Assembly (NCBI GenBank): GCA_017480495.1
Contig: JAFVAQ010000029.1
Coordinates: 18,964 to 82,963 of the forward strand
Source: Eubacterium sp.
GTDB taxonomy: Bacteria; Bacillota; Clostridia; Lachnospirales; Lachnospiraceae
Reading direction: 5' to 3'
DNA: 64,000 nucleotides
A model generated the notes under the pieces. It saw only the letters and a list, made by a program, of their open reading frames with translations, had not been told where the DNA came from and did no database searches. A program made the position numbers and the translations under genes. Shown here one piece after another: positions 1-9,630 of this stretch. Within the stretch, counting starts at the first letter, position 1, and each line of letters begins with the position of its first letter.

Positions 1-582
1 AACCCAGCCCTCAGGTTTTCTGAGAAGTATATGTCCCGCAAACATCATAATGAAATATATAGTTCCCAGTATATAGAACATAGCCGATATTCCATATGCC
101 GTTTGAAGTCTCTCCATAATTGGAGTTGCAATAGCTTTGGCAAGTCCAAAGCCCATGATAGAAATTCCTGTAGCAAGTCCCTTCTGATCAGAGAACCATA
201 GCATAAGTGTTTTTACCGGAGTAAGGTATCCCACTCCAAGTCCTATTCCCATTATGCATCCATAAAAAATATATATACCAATTAGAGCAGGAACGCCCTT
301 CATAAACTGAATTACCAGTCCAGTACCAATCATACCGACAGTAAAACATATACATGAAATAAGAGAAGACTTATGAATATCCTTCTCCACTATCTTTCCT
401 GCAAAGGCAGCTGACATTCCTAAGAAAAATATAGCCAGTGAAAATGCCCAGCCGGTCCCAAATGTGCTGACCCCTATTTGGTTTGCAATCGCTTCCTTAA
501 ATGTACTCCAGCAATAAACTGTTCCTATGGAACAATGAATAAGCAACGCTGGAATTGCCGCTCTGACCCATCTGTTATTCAT
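1..582 (-). CDS. MFS transporter, OFA (oxalate/formate antiporter) family, 3' part outside window
   Basis: The first 194 residues of a membrane transporter are visible; the rest lies beyond position 1. The frame is open from an ATG preceded by TAGGAG. Hydrophobic segments occur near residues 8-25, 45-62, 75-95 and 100-125. The glycine-rich stretch IMGIGLGVGYLTPVKTLM followed by WFSDQKGLATG matches the loop between helices 4 and 5 of OFA-family MFS proteins, a group with oxalate/formate antiporters and the pyruvate-linked YhjX. The substrate cannot be read from sequence. It starts 30 bp after the diguanylate cyclase gene and is the last visible member of the gene train carrying the 2-oxoacid oxidoreductase, so a small carboxylate such as pyruvate or formate is a reasonable inference. 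Confidence 0.8.
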   Translation of the reverse strand, partial: MNNRWVRAAIPALLIHCSIGTVYCWSTFKEAIANQIGVSTFGTGWAFSLAIFFLGMSAAFAGKIVEKDIHKSSLISCICFTVGMIGTGLVIQFMKGVPALIGIYIFYGCIMGIGLGVGYLTPVKTLMLWFSDQKGLATGISIMGFGLAKAIATPIMERLQTAYGISAMFYILGTIYFIMMFAGHILLRKPEGWV

Positions 583-612
583 ACCAACTCCTATTTATAC
601 CCCAATAACTAT

Positions 613-2229
613 CTACTGTTCCTGTTTGTTATGAGTTTTCTTAAACTCATCCATTTCCCTATACAGCAAATATGAACTCTTCTCGCTAGTATGCTTGACT
701 GTGTAGAGCGCATCATCCGCCTTCTTATAAAGATCTTCTATATCATTTGTATCTGATGGTATATCTGCGATACCTATACTTGCAGATATATTAAAAGTAT
801 GACTCATCGTTTTGCCATCTTCAGTATTAAGGGTTGCATCGATTGGTTCATCCATAGCTTTACATATCAGGTCAGCTATTCCACGAACAGCAACCTCATT
901 AGTAGCATTCTTGAAGATAACGAGGAACTCATCCCCACCCATACGAACAGATATACATCTATCCTGCTTTAGATTTCCAAGTCTTCTACCAACCTCACGA
1001 AGTACCACGTCCCCCATATCGTGACCATAATTATCATTAATCGGTTTAAAATAGTTAAGATCCAAAGAATATAGCGCTATAGGATAGGTACTTCCATCCT
1101 TTACAAGTTTTTCCAGATGCTCCATACCATATCTACGGTTGTAGAGCTTTGTCAGCGCATCTGTATTGGATACATATTCCAGGTGGTCATTAGCCGCCTG
1201 AAGCTCCTTGACCTTCTCTTCTACCATCTTCTCAAGTCTGGCCGTTTCATCCTTCTGTCTGGCCAGAAGTTCTTCAGCAAGGGCATTTGCCTGAACTGTC
1301 TTACACATAATGAGATATGCAAGAGCAACTATTATCATCAGAAGCAGCATATTACTTCCAAAAAAATGAACCGAATATAGAATAACTGATAAAACAAGAA
1401 TAAAAATAACGTTGAACCATGGAACATATTTTTCTTTCTTAGAAACTCTATCCTTAGGTGTAATAACCTTTTCTCCTATATCAGGTATCATCCAGGCGAA
1501 GCTATATACAAGAATACACAGATAATAAATTATATCTATATAATCGTTTTCAGGATCTTTGTTGATGATCATCATGTAGGTAAAGCGTATCTCAATCAAG
1601 CTGAATACAAGCATGGAGACAAGTATCATATAGAACGCTTTATGATGTCCCTTTGTACCAGTTCTACCAAGAACGATCACTGCAATCATTATAGAGAATA
1701 CTGAAACAAAGAAATATAAGAGTAAGTCGACAAGTTCAACCGAAATACCATGATTATAATTATGATAGTTAATAGCAAATCTATAACCAATAACAGAGGT
1801 TACAATTGCGACCGCAAAGGCATTTACAGCTATTCTCTGATAGTCACTTTTCTTAAATACGTCTCTACAATAAACTATTGCTCCAAGCAGAAATACATAA
1901 TCCGAAACTAGATACATATTATCTGATATATGTTCAACAATAGGCATACTTCCACCACGCATGGAGTTATACGCCCAGAATATATCTCCCAGTAGCCATA
2001 CTAAAATGCCTAGGAAAAAACATATTCCTGTCCGATTATATTTTCCTGTCGTTCCCAGTGAAATGTAGATAAGTGCGGCCATACTAGCTGATAAAAAAAC
2101 AGTCTCAATATCAGTAAATAGTACCCATCCAAGTAGTGTTGCCACAACAAAAATAACAAATAATGCTGCCGCTACTATTTGCAATACTCTTCTGTTTTTA
2201 TAATAGCTATAGTCGTTGAATCTACTCAT
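613..2229 (-). CDS. membrane diguanylate cyclase (multi-TM sensor-GGDEF)
   Basis: 538 residues. About eight hydrophobic helices (residues 15-310) form a membrane sensor region of unknown ligand, followed by a charged coiled-coil-like linker (315-350) and a GGDEF domain (355-520). The signature RMGGDEF at 429-435 is intact, as are DALTKLYNRR and the DLNYFKPINDNYGHDMGD metal/GTP-binding segment, so the protein should make cyclic di-GMP. The RxxD inhibitory site normally found nine residues before the signature is absent, so product inhibition through it is not expected. It begins 23 bp after the AAA+ ATPase gene and ends 30 bp before the MFS gene, apparently in one transcription unit. The ATG has a GAGGAT-type ribosome site. 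Confidence 0.88.
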   Translation of the reverse strand: MSRFNDYSYYKNRRVLQIVAAALFVIFVVATLLGWVLFTDIETVFLSASMAALIYISLGTTGKYNRTGICFFLGILVWLLGDIFWAYNSMRGGSMPIVEHISDNMYLVSDYVFLLGAIVYCRDVFKKSDYQRIAVNAFAVAIVTSVIGYRFAINYHNYNHGISVELVDLLLYFFVSVFSIMIAVIVLGRTGTKGHHKAFYMILVSMLVFSLIEIRFTYMMIINKDPENDYIDIIYYLCILVYSFAWMIPDIGEKVITPKDRVSKKEKYVPWFNVIFILVLSVILYSVHFFGSNMLLLMIIVALAYLIMCKTVQANALAEELLARQKDETARLEKMVEEKVKELQAANDHLEYVSNTDALTKLYNRRYGMEHLEKLVKDGSTYPIALYSLDLNYFKPINDNYGHDMGDVVLREVGRRLGNLKQDRCISVRMGGDEFLVIFKNATNEVAVRGIADLICKAMDEPIDATLNTEDGKTMSHTFNISASIGIADIPSDTNDIEDLYKKADDALYTVKHTSEKSSYLLYREMDEFKKTHNKQEQ

Positions 2230-2252
2230 TAAATATCCTCTTCTAAAACCTA

Positions 2253-3698
2253 TCAGATATCCTCTTCTACATCTGGAAGCTTGAGAGTTGTAAGGCTGTT
2301 AGCATCTATATTCGGCTCACTCACCACTCTAGTTGCCTGTCTCTCCACGCAACGTTCGAAGTAGTTACGAACCTCTCTGGCATTTGCAAAATGCTTCTCG
2401 TGCTTTTCTGCTATATGCCTCAGATACTGGTCGATGTACTCTCTAGCCTCTTTATTCATTACATAATCCTGACTATCACACATCAGATTAAATATCTTGA
2501 TCAGCTCATCTCCTGCGTAGTCAGGGAATTCTATAAACTTGTTAAATCTGGACTTAAGTCCAGGGTTGGATTCAATGAATTTCTTCATTTCCTCCGTATA
2601 TCCAGCAACAATAACTATGAGGTCCTTACGATTATCCTCCATACGTTTGAGAATAGTATCTACTGCCTCCTGTCCGAAGTCTTCGCCTTCTGCATTTGTC
2701 AGTGTATAAGCCTCATCTATGAATAGCACTCCGCCCATCGCTTCGTCACAGACCTTCGCAGTTTTCTGAGCAGTCTGACCTACATATCCTTCCACAAGTC
2801 CGGCTCTATCCACTTCGACCATCTGGCCCTTACTAACTACGCCCAGCTGATGATATATCTTCGCGAGGAGTCTGGCCACTGTTGTCTTACCAGTTCCTGG
2901 ATTTCCAGAGAAAACCAAATGAAGAGACATACTAGGTGTTTTAAGTCCCAGCTTCTCTCTCATCCCTCTTATCTTCACAAGGTTTATCAGATTAGTCAGA
3001 TTCTTCTTAACAGATTCAAGACCAATCAAAGAATCGAGTTCATTCAGAAGCTCTTCCAGACTCTCCTCATTAGAAGCCTTTGATACCTTGACATTTGCTG
3101 GTGGAGCTTCCTTTTCCTCTACACTAACAGTTGTTGGTGTAGCACTTTCATCTCTCAGACTGATTCTTCCAGACCTACTACCGGATGGTGCATAATTATA
3201 TATATCAAAACCATTAGCATAATTATTCATCATGTTGATGTAGTCCGACAGACGGTCTGCCTCTTTATCGCTTATACCACCATAAGCAATAAAGTTACAG
3301 CCTACATCATTAAAGGTTCCAATGAGGTATTTTGATATAGACATTCCGTAGCCCGTTCTCTGTTCTGAGGGAGCTGTATCATCATTTACAAAATACTGAA
3401 GACTTCTTGGAACATACGTAGCAAGATCTAGATTTCTACATCTATCATTTATAAATCTTTTGAAATTATATTCAGTTATAACTATTTCCAGATTCTCGTT
3501 AAGGAACTTGATCTGATTTGCTATATCTGAGCTGGCTTCATCGAACACATATCCCAGATAAACAAGCATATCGTCCTTTAATTGATTCTTCAATGTGATA
3601 CGTGCATCACGAGGGTATGGACTACCCTCTTTATACTGCACGTTATCAGCATATGAGAAACAATAATCGATCATCCTTTTGATATTCTTAGTTATCAC
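2253..3698 (-). CDS. CbxX/CfxQ-type AAA+ ATPase with unknown N-terminal domain
   Basis: 481 residues. Residues 215-480 form an AAA+ module: Walker A GNPGTGKTT (265-273), Walker B LFIDEAYTL (325-333) and the pore-loop-like GYVGQT. This subfamily includes CbxX/CfxQ Rubisco activases, SpoVK and the ATPase of type VII secretion (EccA). The first 190 residues are a separate, mostly helical domain I do not recognise, followed by a low-complexity linker (about 172-210). The start is GTG with GAGGG seven bases upstream. It begins 13 bp after porB, so it is probably co-expressed with the oxidoreductase and may remodel a partner enzyme; that role is inference only. Confidence 0.85.
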   Translation of the reverse strand: MITKNIKRMIDYCFSYADNVQYKEGSPYPRDARITLKNQLKDDMLVYLGYVFDEASSDIANQIKFLNENLEIVITEYNFKRFINDRCRNLDLATYVPRSLQYFVNDDTAPSEQRTGYGMSISKYLIGTFNDVGCNFIAYGGISDKEADRLSDYINMMNNYANGFDIYNYAPSGSRSGRISLRDESATPTTVSVEEKEAPPANVKVSKASNEESLEELLNELDSLIGLESVKKNLTNLINLVKIRGMREKLGLKTPSMSLHLVFSGNPGTGKTTVARLLAKIYHQLGVVSKGQMVEVDRAGLVEGYVGQTAQKTAKVCDEAMGGVLFIDEAYTLTNAEGEDFGQEAVDTILKRMEDNRKDLIVIVAGYTEEMKKFIESNPGLKSRFNKFIEFPDYAGDELIKIFNLMCDSQDYVMNKEAREYIDQYLRHIAEKHEKHFANAREVRNYFERCVERQATRVVSEPNIDANSLTTLKLPDVEEDI

Positions 3699-3711
3699 CT
3701 ATTATCCCTCA

Positions 3712-4647
3712 CTAGTTGCATCTATTTTTAAGTTCTTCCCATCTCTTATCAACTTCGGCCTGGAACTCAGCAAGTAAATGCTCATTTTCCGGCTTGAAGA
3801 GATGCTTGAATCTTCCCTGAGGCTTCAGGAAATCTTCAATAGGCAGCTTTGTCTTAGGCTCGTAGCTCAGTATCCACTTTCCATCTACTACCTCGAATAG
3901 AGGCCAGTAGCAAGTATCAACAGCAAGCTTACAAATCTTTGCCATATCTGCTGCATCAAATCTCCATCCTCTTGGACATGGTGACATTACATTTAAGAAT
4001 GCTGGGCCTTCTGTATAGATAGCCTTCTCAGCCTTCTCATAGAGATCCTTCATTCCAGATGTAAAGGTTGACTGTCCTACGTATGGGATATTATGAGCTG
4101 CCATGATTGCCGCCAGATCCTTACGGGACTGAACCTTACCTGTACTAACCTTTCCAACAGGAGTTGTTGTTGTATCTGCAAATCTTGGAGTTGCAGAGGA
4201 TCTCTGGATACCAGTATTCATATAAGCGCCATTATCATAGCAAACATAAACCATGTCATGTCCACGTTCCATAGCACCTGAGAGGGACTGGAATCCGATA
4301 TCATATGTACCACCATCACCACCAAAGGTAATGAATTTATAAGTTACATCTTCGTCGATACGTCCACGCTTCTTCAGCGCATTGTATGCTGTTTCTACAC
4401 CTGACAGAGTTGCTCCTGCGCAGGCAAATGCATTATGGATATAGCTATCTTCATAAGCTGTATATGGATAGAGATATGTAGATACCTCTAAGCATCCAGT
4501 TGCATTTCCGATAACTGCCTTATCCTCTTCCTTAAGTGCTCTAAGCACTGTTCTTACTGTTATAGCCGCACCACATCCGGCACAGAGTCTATGACCTGGG
4601 GTCAGACGATCCGGCTTGCTCATTACTTCTTTTAAATTATATGCCAT
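3712..4647 (-). CDS. porB: 2-oxoacid:ferredoxin oxidoreductase, beta subunit (probably pyruvate)
   Basis: 311 residues, the usual length for PorB/VorB. It carries the thiamine-pyrophosphate site GDGGTYDIG (110-118) with YDNGAYMNT (137-145), and cysteines at CAGCG (22-25), GC (51-52) and CPRGW (about 204) that in this family bind a 4Fe-4S cluster. It catalyses the decarboxylating half of 2-oxoacid + CoA -> acyl-CoA + CO2 with reduced ferredoxin. It lies 13 bp after porA in the order gamma-delta-alpha-beta. Most Lachnospiraceae use single-chain NifJ for pyruvate, so this archaeal-style four-subunit enzyme could act on pyruvate or on a branched-chain or other 2-oxoacid. Neighbouring citrate synthase favours pyruvate. 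Confidence 0.9.
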   Translation of the reverse strand: MAYNLKEVMSKPDRLTPGHRLCAGCGAAITVRTVLRALKEEDKAVIGNATGCLEVSTYLYPYTAYEDSYIHNAFACAGATLSGVETAYNALKKRGRIDEDVTYKFITFGGDGGTYDIGFQSLSGAMERGHDMVYVCYDNGAYMNTGIQRSSATPRFADTTTTPVGKVSTGKVQSRKDLAAIMAAHNIPYVGQSTFTSGMKDLYEKAEKAIYTEGPAFLNVMSPCPRGWRFDAADMAKICKLAVDTCYWPLFEVVDGKWILSYEPKTKLPIEDFLKPQGRFKHLFKPENEHLLAEFQAEVDKRWEELKNRCN

Positions 4648-4660
4648 TTCCGTCTACCTC

Positions 4661-6082
4661 CTACTCACTAACCTTGATTCCGTCACCGGATATTCTGATA
4701 TCCATCTTGTCAGGACCCTTGAAGTCAAATACTTGATCCTTCTTCGCATCCTTATCACGCAGTCCAACGTACTTGAACTGAACTGGTGTCTCATCACGTC
4801 TAACGATCTCACGGATATCCTTGAATACATCTCTGGCCTCTTCAACTGTGTAATCACGTCCACCAAGACCATAGAAATAGTTAACGGTAGGTATCTTTAG
4901 ACCGGCATCATACATTGCAGCCTTAAGCTCTGAACCAAGAGGTCCACCATTTCCTGAGAAGCTTTCTGCTCTATCAAGAATAGCAACTGACTGACATTTC
5001 TTCAGTGCTTCTGCAAGCTCAGCTCCAGGGAAAGGTCTAAATACTCGAACCTTTATCATTCCGACATGGATTCCATATTCACGAAGCTTATCTACTGCAT
5101 CCTTTGTCTGACCTGCAGCGGATCCCATGATTACTATGGCATACTTTGCATCTTCCATTCTATATTCTTCAAACAGTCCATACTTACGACCTGTCAGCTG
5201 CTCATATTCAGCACATACATCCAGGATGACCTTCTTGGCATTTATCATACCCTGTCTCTGGCTGTACTTAGTCTCCATATAGTATGGGGAGTTTGCATAA
5301 GGGCCAGCAGCCATTGGCATATCCTTATTAAGAAGGAAATTCTCAGGCTCATACTGTCCTACGAAGTTTCTTACTGAATCTGTATCTATTGTTTCTATAT
5401 TCATTACAGCGTGGCTGGTAATAAATCCATCATAGCAAACCATCATTGGAAGCATTACGTCTGGATGCTCTGTTACTCTGTAAGCCATAATGAAGTTATC
5501 GTACGCTTCTTCATTTGTCTCAGCAAATACCTGAAGCCATCCACTATCTCTTGCTCCCATTGCATCTGAATGGTCACAGTTGATATTAAGAGGTCCTGTC
5601 AGTGTTCTATTAACAAGGCATAGAACTAGAGGAAGTCTATCAGAAGCAGCTATATATAGCTCCTCCCACATGAAAGCAAGTCCTGCTGAAGATGTAGCTG
5701 TAAGAGCTCTTGCTCCAGCCGCTGAGGCACCAATTGCAGCACTCATTGAACTATGCTCTGACTCAACCGGAATAAACTCTGTATCTATCTCACCATTTGA
5801 GATATATGTTGATACCATCTGAGGAAGCTCCGTGGAAGGTGTGATAGGGAAGGCTGGCATAACATCAGGATTAACCTGCTTAATAGCAAGTGCAACTGCT
5901 TCATTACCAGACATTCTATCTCTCTTAAGAACTGCTGTCCCTGTTACTCGCTCAGCGTTCTTCTGATTTTCTCTATACTCAGTATCATATGGACTCTCTA
6001 CACTTGGAGTCTGATTTGCATTTACAGCATCGATAGCGGACATTGCCATCTCTTCTGCTGTTAACTTCTTATCCTTTGACAT
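4661..6082 (-). CDS. porA: 2-oxoacid:ferredoxin oxidoreductase, alpha subunit with N-terminal extension
   Basis: 473 residues. The core (from about residue 55) contains the family pattern: GNEAVALAIKQVNPDVMPAF, FPITPSTE, the ESEHSSMSAAIGASAAGARA segment, and a C-terminal VRVFRPFPG region with the domain II and III folds of PorA. The family is usually near 390-400 residues, so the first 60 residues (charged, predicted mobile) are an extension, and the ATG with GGAGGG inside the end of porD supports this long start. The subunit pairs with PorB to form the TPP-binding active site. It starts 1 bp after the porD stop codon, implying translational coupling. Confidence 0.9.
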   Translation of the reverse strand: MSKDKKLTAEEMAMSAIDAVNANQTPSVESPYDTEYRENQKNAERVTGTAVLKRDRMSGNEAVALAIKQVNPDVMPAFPITPSTELPQMVSTYISNGEIDTEFIPVESEHSSMSAAIGASAAGARALTATSSAGLAFMWEELYIAASDRLPLVLCLVNRTLTGPLNINCDHSDAMGARDSGWLQVFAETNEEAYDNFIMAYRVTEHPDVMLPMMVCYDGFITSHAVMNIETIDTDSVRNFVGQYEPENFLLNKDMPMAAGPYANSPYYMETKYSQRQGMINAKKVILDVCAEYEQLTGRKYGLFEEYRMEDAKYAIVIMGSAAGQTKDAVDKLREYGIHVGMIKVRVFRPFPGAELAEALKKCQSVAILDRAESFSGNGGPLGSELKAAMYDAGLKIPTVNYFYGLGGRDYTVEEARDVFKDIREIVRRDETPVQFKYVGLRDKDAKKDQVFDFKGPDKMDIRISGDGIKVSE

Positions 6083-6083
6083 C

Positions 6084-6398
6084 TTACAGGCCCTCCTTCA
6101 TAGTTATAGCCCCGAAGGAGCAGCAGCCTACACATATACCGCAGCCCTTACAATGATCCAGATCAAAGTCCAGTCTCTTTCCATCCTCTACAGGAATAGA
6201 TGAATCTGGACACATAGGAGCGCACAGTAGACACTGTACACACTTATCCCAGTCAACAACTGGTGTCTGTGTTCTCCACTCACCAGTATTAAACTCTCTG
6301 GCGCCACCGCCGCCATAGACAACATTTCCAAATGTTATATCCTGATATGGTGCAGTCTCCATTAATGTATGAATATCTGTTCTTGTCTTGTTAGCCAT
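6084..6398 (-). CDS. porD: 2-oxoacid:ferredoxin oxidoreductase, delta (ferredoxin-like) subunit
   Basis: 104 residues with two 4Fe-4S motifs: C53-x2-C56-x2-C59-x3-C63 (CVQCLLCAPMC) and C83-x2-C86-x2-C89-x3-C93 (CKGCGICVGCC). This is the small electron-transfer subunit that passes electrons from the TPP centre to ferredoxin. Its ATG overlaps the porC stop codon (TAATG) by one base, so the two are translationally coupled. Confidence 0.92.
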   Translation of the reverse strand: MANKTRTDIHTLMETAPYQDITFGNVVYGGGGAREFNTGEWRTQTPVVDWDKCVQCLLCAPMCPDSSIPVEDGKRLDFDLDHCKGCGICVGCCSFGAITMKEGL

Positions 6399-6970
6399 TA
6401 CTGCACCTCCTCAAATGCACGCTCAAGAGCACGCATGTTTCCATCTATTACTTCTGGCTTTTTAGCGAACTTGTGTTCGTAGGAGCCTCTCATCTGCTCC
6501 AGGAAGTCCTGCTTGGACATGATTCCTGAAACCTTAACTATTGCTGCAAGCATTGGGGAATTAGGGAAATACTTTCCTAGAGTTTCCATCGAAATAGTAC
6601 GAGCATCAATTGTATATACCGCACCTTCATATCCCTTGAGAAGCGGAACAATCTCTTCCTTAGACTTTGGAGTATTTACAACTATGCCTCCGTCCTTATT
6701 AAGTCCTGCTGTTACATCTACACTATGAAGCAGAGTTTCATCAACTACTACTACATAATCAGGGTTGTAGATATTTGAATGGTTTCTAATCTCCTTCTCG
6801 CTTATTCTGTTATAAGCTGTAATAGGAGCTCCCATTCTCTCTGGACCATACTCAGGGAATCCCTGAACGTACATTCCAGTGTTGAATGCCACGTCTGCTA
6901 GCAGAAGCGCTGCAGTCTTGGCACCTTGTCCGCCTCGACCATGCCATCTGATTTCAATTGCTTTACTCAT
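6398..6970 (-). CDS. porC: 2-oxoacid:ferredoxin oxidoreductase, gamma subunit
   Basis: 190 residues, typical of the gamma chain. The N-terminal RWHGRGGQGAKTAALLLA is the hallmark of the family, followed by GFPEYGPERMGAPITAYNRIS. In the holoenzyme this subunit contributes to CoA binding. It is the first gene of porCDAB, with a GGGAGG ribosome site. The 64 bp between it and the citrate synthase stop contain no clear terminator, so read-through from mnmA and citrate synthase is likely. Confidence 0.92.
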   Translation of the reverse strand: MSKAIEIRWHGRGGQGAKTAALLLADVAFNTGMYVQGFPEYGPERMGAPITAYNRISEKEIRNHSNIYNPDYVVVVDETLLHSVDVTAGLNKDGGIVVNTPKSKEEIVPLLKGYEGAVYTIDARTISMETLGKYFPNSPMLAAIVKVSGIMSKQDFLEQMRGSYEHKFAKKPEVIDGNMRALERAFEEVQ

Positions 6971-7034
6971 TATTTTTCCTCCCAGAAAAAACTAAACCAC
7001 CCTACATTGTATCATAAGTTATCCATTTGTAAAA

Positions 7035-8393
7035 TCAGTTTCTGTCATCAAGTGTAATATAATCACGCTCTTTCATAATACTCATATATGCAGGACGGAT
7101 AATCTTATCTACATTTATCAGCTCTTCTATTCTATGAGCTGACCATCCAACTATTCTCGCTATAGCAAATAGTGGGGTATATAACTCTACTGGAATACCC
7201 AGCATGCTGTAAACGAAACCACTGTAGAAGTCAACATTGGCGCTAACACCTTTGTAGATTCTGCGCTTCTCTGCAATGATTTCCGGAGCCAGCTTCTCGA
7301 TGTTAGAGTACAGCTCGAACTCCTTCTCCATATGCTTATCTACAGCCAGTCTCTCGACAAACTTCTTAAAAGCTCTTGCTCTAGGATCTGATATAGCATA
7401 GATAGCATGGCCCATTCCATAGATAAGGCCAGCTTTATCAAAGGCCTGTTTATCAACTATCTTGCTCAGATAATCCTTTAGGGCAGCATGATCATTATAA
7501 TCAGGAACATGCGCTCTGATATCTTCCATCATCTTCATAACCTTGATATTTGCGCCACCATGCTTTGGTCCCTTAAGAGACGAAAGCGCTGCCGCAATAA
7601 CAGAATATGTATCGGAGCCTGCACTAGAAACAACTCTGGTTGTAAAGGTTGAGTTGTTACCACCACCATGTTCCATATGAAGAACCAGAGCCGCATCCAG
7701 AACTTGAGCCTCAAGCTCGGTATACTGCTTATCTGGTCTAAGCATTCTGAGGAAGTTCTCAGAGGTACTAAGGTTTGGATTAGGACGATGTATATACATA
7801 CTGTCATCCCTCTCATAATGGTTGTAGGCACAGTAACCATAAACTGCTAACATAGGAAACTCACTTATGAGAGCCATACACTGACGGAGCACATTCGGAA
7901 TAGAGAGATCTGCGACTTCATAATCATCATAGGATGCAAGCGTCAGTACAGACTTCGTCATAGAGTTCATTATGTCATGGCTTGGAGCCTTCATTATTAC
8001 ATCTCGCGTAAAGTTGGTAGGCAAATGATTCAGATTGCCAAGCGCCGCTCTGAATTCAGACAGTTGTTCAGCATTTGGAAGCTCGCCAAAGAGGAGAAGA
8101 TATGCCATTTCCTCAAATCCAAATCTCTTAAATCCGAAATCCTTTACCATATCTATTACATTGTATCCACGGTACCAGAGCTCTCCATCACAGAAAACCT
8201 CTTCACCATCTATCATCTTAGAAGAAACGACCTTAGATATATTGGTCACTCCCGTTAAAACTCCATGACCATTCAGATCTCTAAGACCTCTCTTGACTCC
8301 ATATTTATCATAAAGACTGCTATCTACTACATCCTCATCCTGACAAAGGACAGCGCCTTTTTTCATATATTCAAGCATTTCTTTTTCGTTCAT
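7035..8393 (-). CDS. gltA: citrate (Si)-synthase
   Basis: 452 residues from the chosen start. Catalytic residues of the citrate/methylcitrate synthase family are present: GPKHGGAN (H278), GMGHAIY (H329) and NVDFYSG (D388). It condenses acetyl-CoA with oxaloacetate and would feed the oxidative arm of an incomplete TCA cycle towards 2-oxoglutarate and glutamate. Two in-frame ATGs exist; the upstream one (8402) directly abuts the AGGGGG site, so 8393, eight to nine bases downstream and forming an ATGA overlap with the mnmA stop, is preferred. A methylcitrate activity cannot be excluded, but no other methylcitrate-cycle gene is nearby. Confidence 0.9.
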   Translation of the reverse strand: MNEKEMLEYMKKGAVLCQDEDVVDSSLYDKYGVKRGLRDLNGHGVLTGVTNISKVVSSKMIDGEEVFCDGELWYRGYNVIDMVKDFGFKRFGFEEMAYLLLFGELPNAEQLSEFRAALGNLNHLPTNFTRDVIMKAPSHDIMNSMTKSVLTLASYDDYEVADLSIPNVLRQCMALISEFPMLAVYGYCAYNHYERDDSMYIHRPNPNLSTSENFLRMLRPDKQYTELEAQVLDAALVLHMEHGGGNNSTFTTRVVSSAGSDTYSVIAAALSSLKGPKHGGANIKVMKMMEDIRAHVPDYNDHAALKDYLSKIVDKQAFDKAGLIYGMGHAIYAISDPRARAFKKFVERLAVDKHMEKEFELYSNIEKLAPEIIAEKRRIYKGVSANVDFYSGFVYSMLGIPVELYTPLFAIARIVGWSAHRIEELINVDKIIRPAYMSIMKERDYITLDDRN

Positions 8394-9619
8394 ACCGTAC
8401 ATCCCCCTTTAACTATTATTCCACCCCCTAGGCAATAATCTCCATCATAAACCACGAGACTTTGTCCAGGAGTAGATGCTCTTACAGCAGCATCAAAAAC
8501 CATCGTCACATTTCCATTTTCATGAAGCAAAAGGAAACCTGCCGTATCCTTTGCTCTATATCTAACCTTACCTGTAACTCTGAAAACTCTGTCCCCAGGT
8601 TCGAGACACTGTTGCAGCTCATCGTCTGACTTATCCAGTTCCTCTGCTGAAACTAAAGCGTCCGGAGTATAAATCAGATTGAAATCCACTGCGTCTACTC
8701 GTCTGGTAAAGAGCTCTTCATTGGAGCCAAGTATTACCTGATTTTTTTCAGGTATTATTTCTATAACATATAACGGTTCCGTATAGGATATTCCCAGGCC
8801 TTTTCGCTGGCCTATCGTATAGTGATAATATCCTTTATTCTTACCGAGTATATTCCCTTTTGTATCTACGAAGCAGCCGAAGCCTGCCTCTTCGTTGTCT
8901 ATATTAGTGGAGTTCTTGCAAAGCATTTCCGCCTTCTTCAAAATTTCAGAAATCTTGCCCGAAGCCTCTCTATCTATATAACCTGCGTAGTCCCTATCGG
9001 GGACAAAGCAGATATCCTGGCTGTCGTGCTTATCTGCAACTATCAGCCCACCTTCTGCTGCTATCTCTCTCGCAGAAGTCTTCTCATATTTCCCAAGAGG
9101 AAATTCCAGCTTAGCCAGCTGCTGCTGACTAAGGAAATATAAAACATAGGTTTGATCCTTTGTCTGGTCCACAGCTCTTTTTAATTTATATATACCTTTT
9201 GCTTCGTCATATTCTATCTGAGCATAATGTCCAGTCACTACCTTTTCGCAGCCTTCTCTATCCGCCATCTCAAATAGTCTTCCGAATTTCATATACCTAT
9301 TACAATCTATACATGGATTCGGAGTATGTCCCTCAAGATAGGTATCTATAAATTTTTCTATTATCTTCTCTCTAAAACCGTCCATGAAGTTCACTACATA
9401 AAATGGCACACCAAGACTAGAGGCTACTGTTCTTGCATCCTCTATATCATCTGGAGTACAGCATAGATGTGTACCTGCTGTACTAGCTATATCTTGATCA
9501 TGAAGCATCATTGTAACTCCTATAGGAGAATACCCTGCTTCCTTCATTAATAAAACAGCGACGGAGCTATCAACTCCGCCGCTCATTGCTACAAGTGCCT
9601 TCTTCTGAACCTCGGACAT
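8390..9619 (-). CDS. mnmA: tRNA-specific 2-thiouridylase MnmA
   Basis: 409 residues. The N-terminal PP-loop ATPase motif is SGGVDSS (13-19). The two catalytic cysteines of the family are in NPCIDCNRYMKFG (C106) and SQDICFVPDRD (C204). The C-terminal region includes the central-domain pattern YHYTIGQRKGLGI. It puts the 2-thio group on U34 of tRNAs for Lys, Glu and Gln, using sulfur from a cysteine desulfurase. It is slightly longer than the usual 360-370 residues because of an insert around 310-345. It starts 11 bp after the YkgJ-like gene and overlaps the citrate synthase start by 4 bp. Confidence 0.95.
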   Translation of the reverse strand: MSEVQKKALVAMSGGVDSSVAVLLMKEAGYSPIGVTMMLHDQDIASTAGTHLCCTPDDIEDARTVASSLGVPFYVVNFMDGFREKIIEKFIDTYLEGHTPNPCIDCNRYMKFGRLFEMADREGCEKVVTGHYAQIEYDEAKGIYKLKRAVDQTKDQTYVLYFLSQQQLAKLEFPLGKYEKTSAREIAAEGGLIVADKHDSQDICFVPDRDYAGYIDREASGKISEILKKAEMLCKNSTNIDNEEAGFGCFVDTKGNILGKNKGYYHYTIGQRKGLGISYTEPLYVIEIIPEKNQVILGSNEELFTRRVDAVDFNLIYTPDALVSAEELDKSDDELQQCLEPGDRVFRVTGKVRYRAKDTAGFLLLHENGNVTMVFDAAVRASTPGQSLVVYDGDYCLGGGIIVKGGCTV

Positions 9620-9630
9620 TTCTACCTCAA

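Noticed and set aside
7535-7840. 101-residue frame inside the citrate synthase gene
   Set aside because: It is a frame shadow with no ribosome site or recognisable protein features; the same holds for the many short plus-strand frames opposite minus-strand genes.
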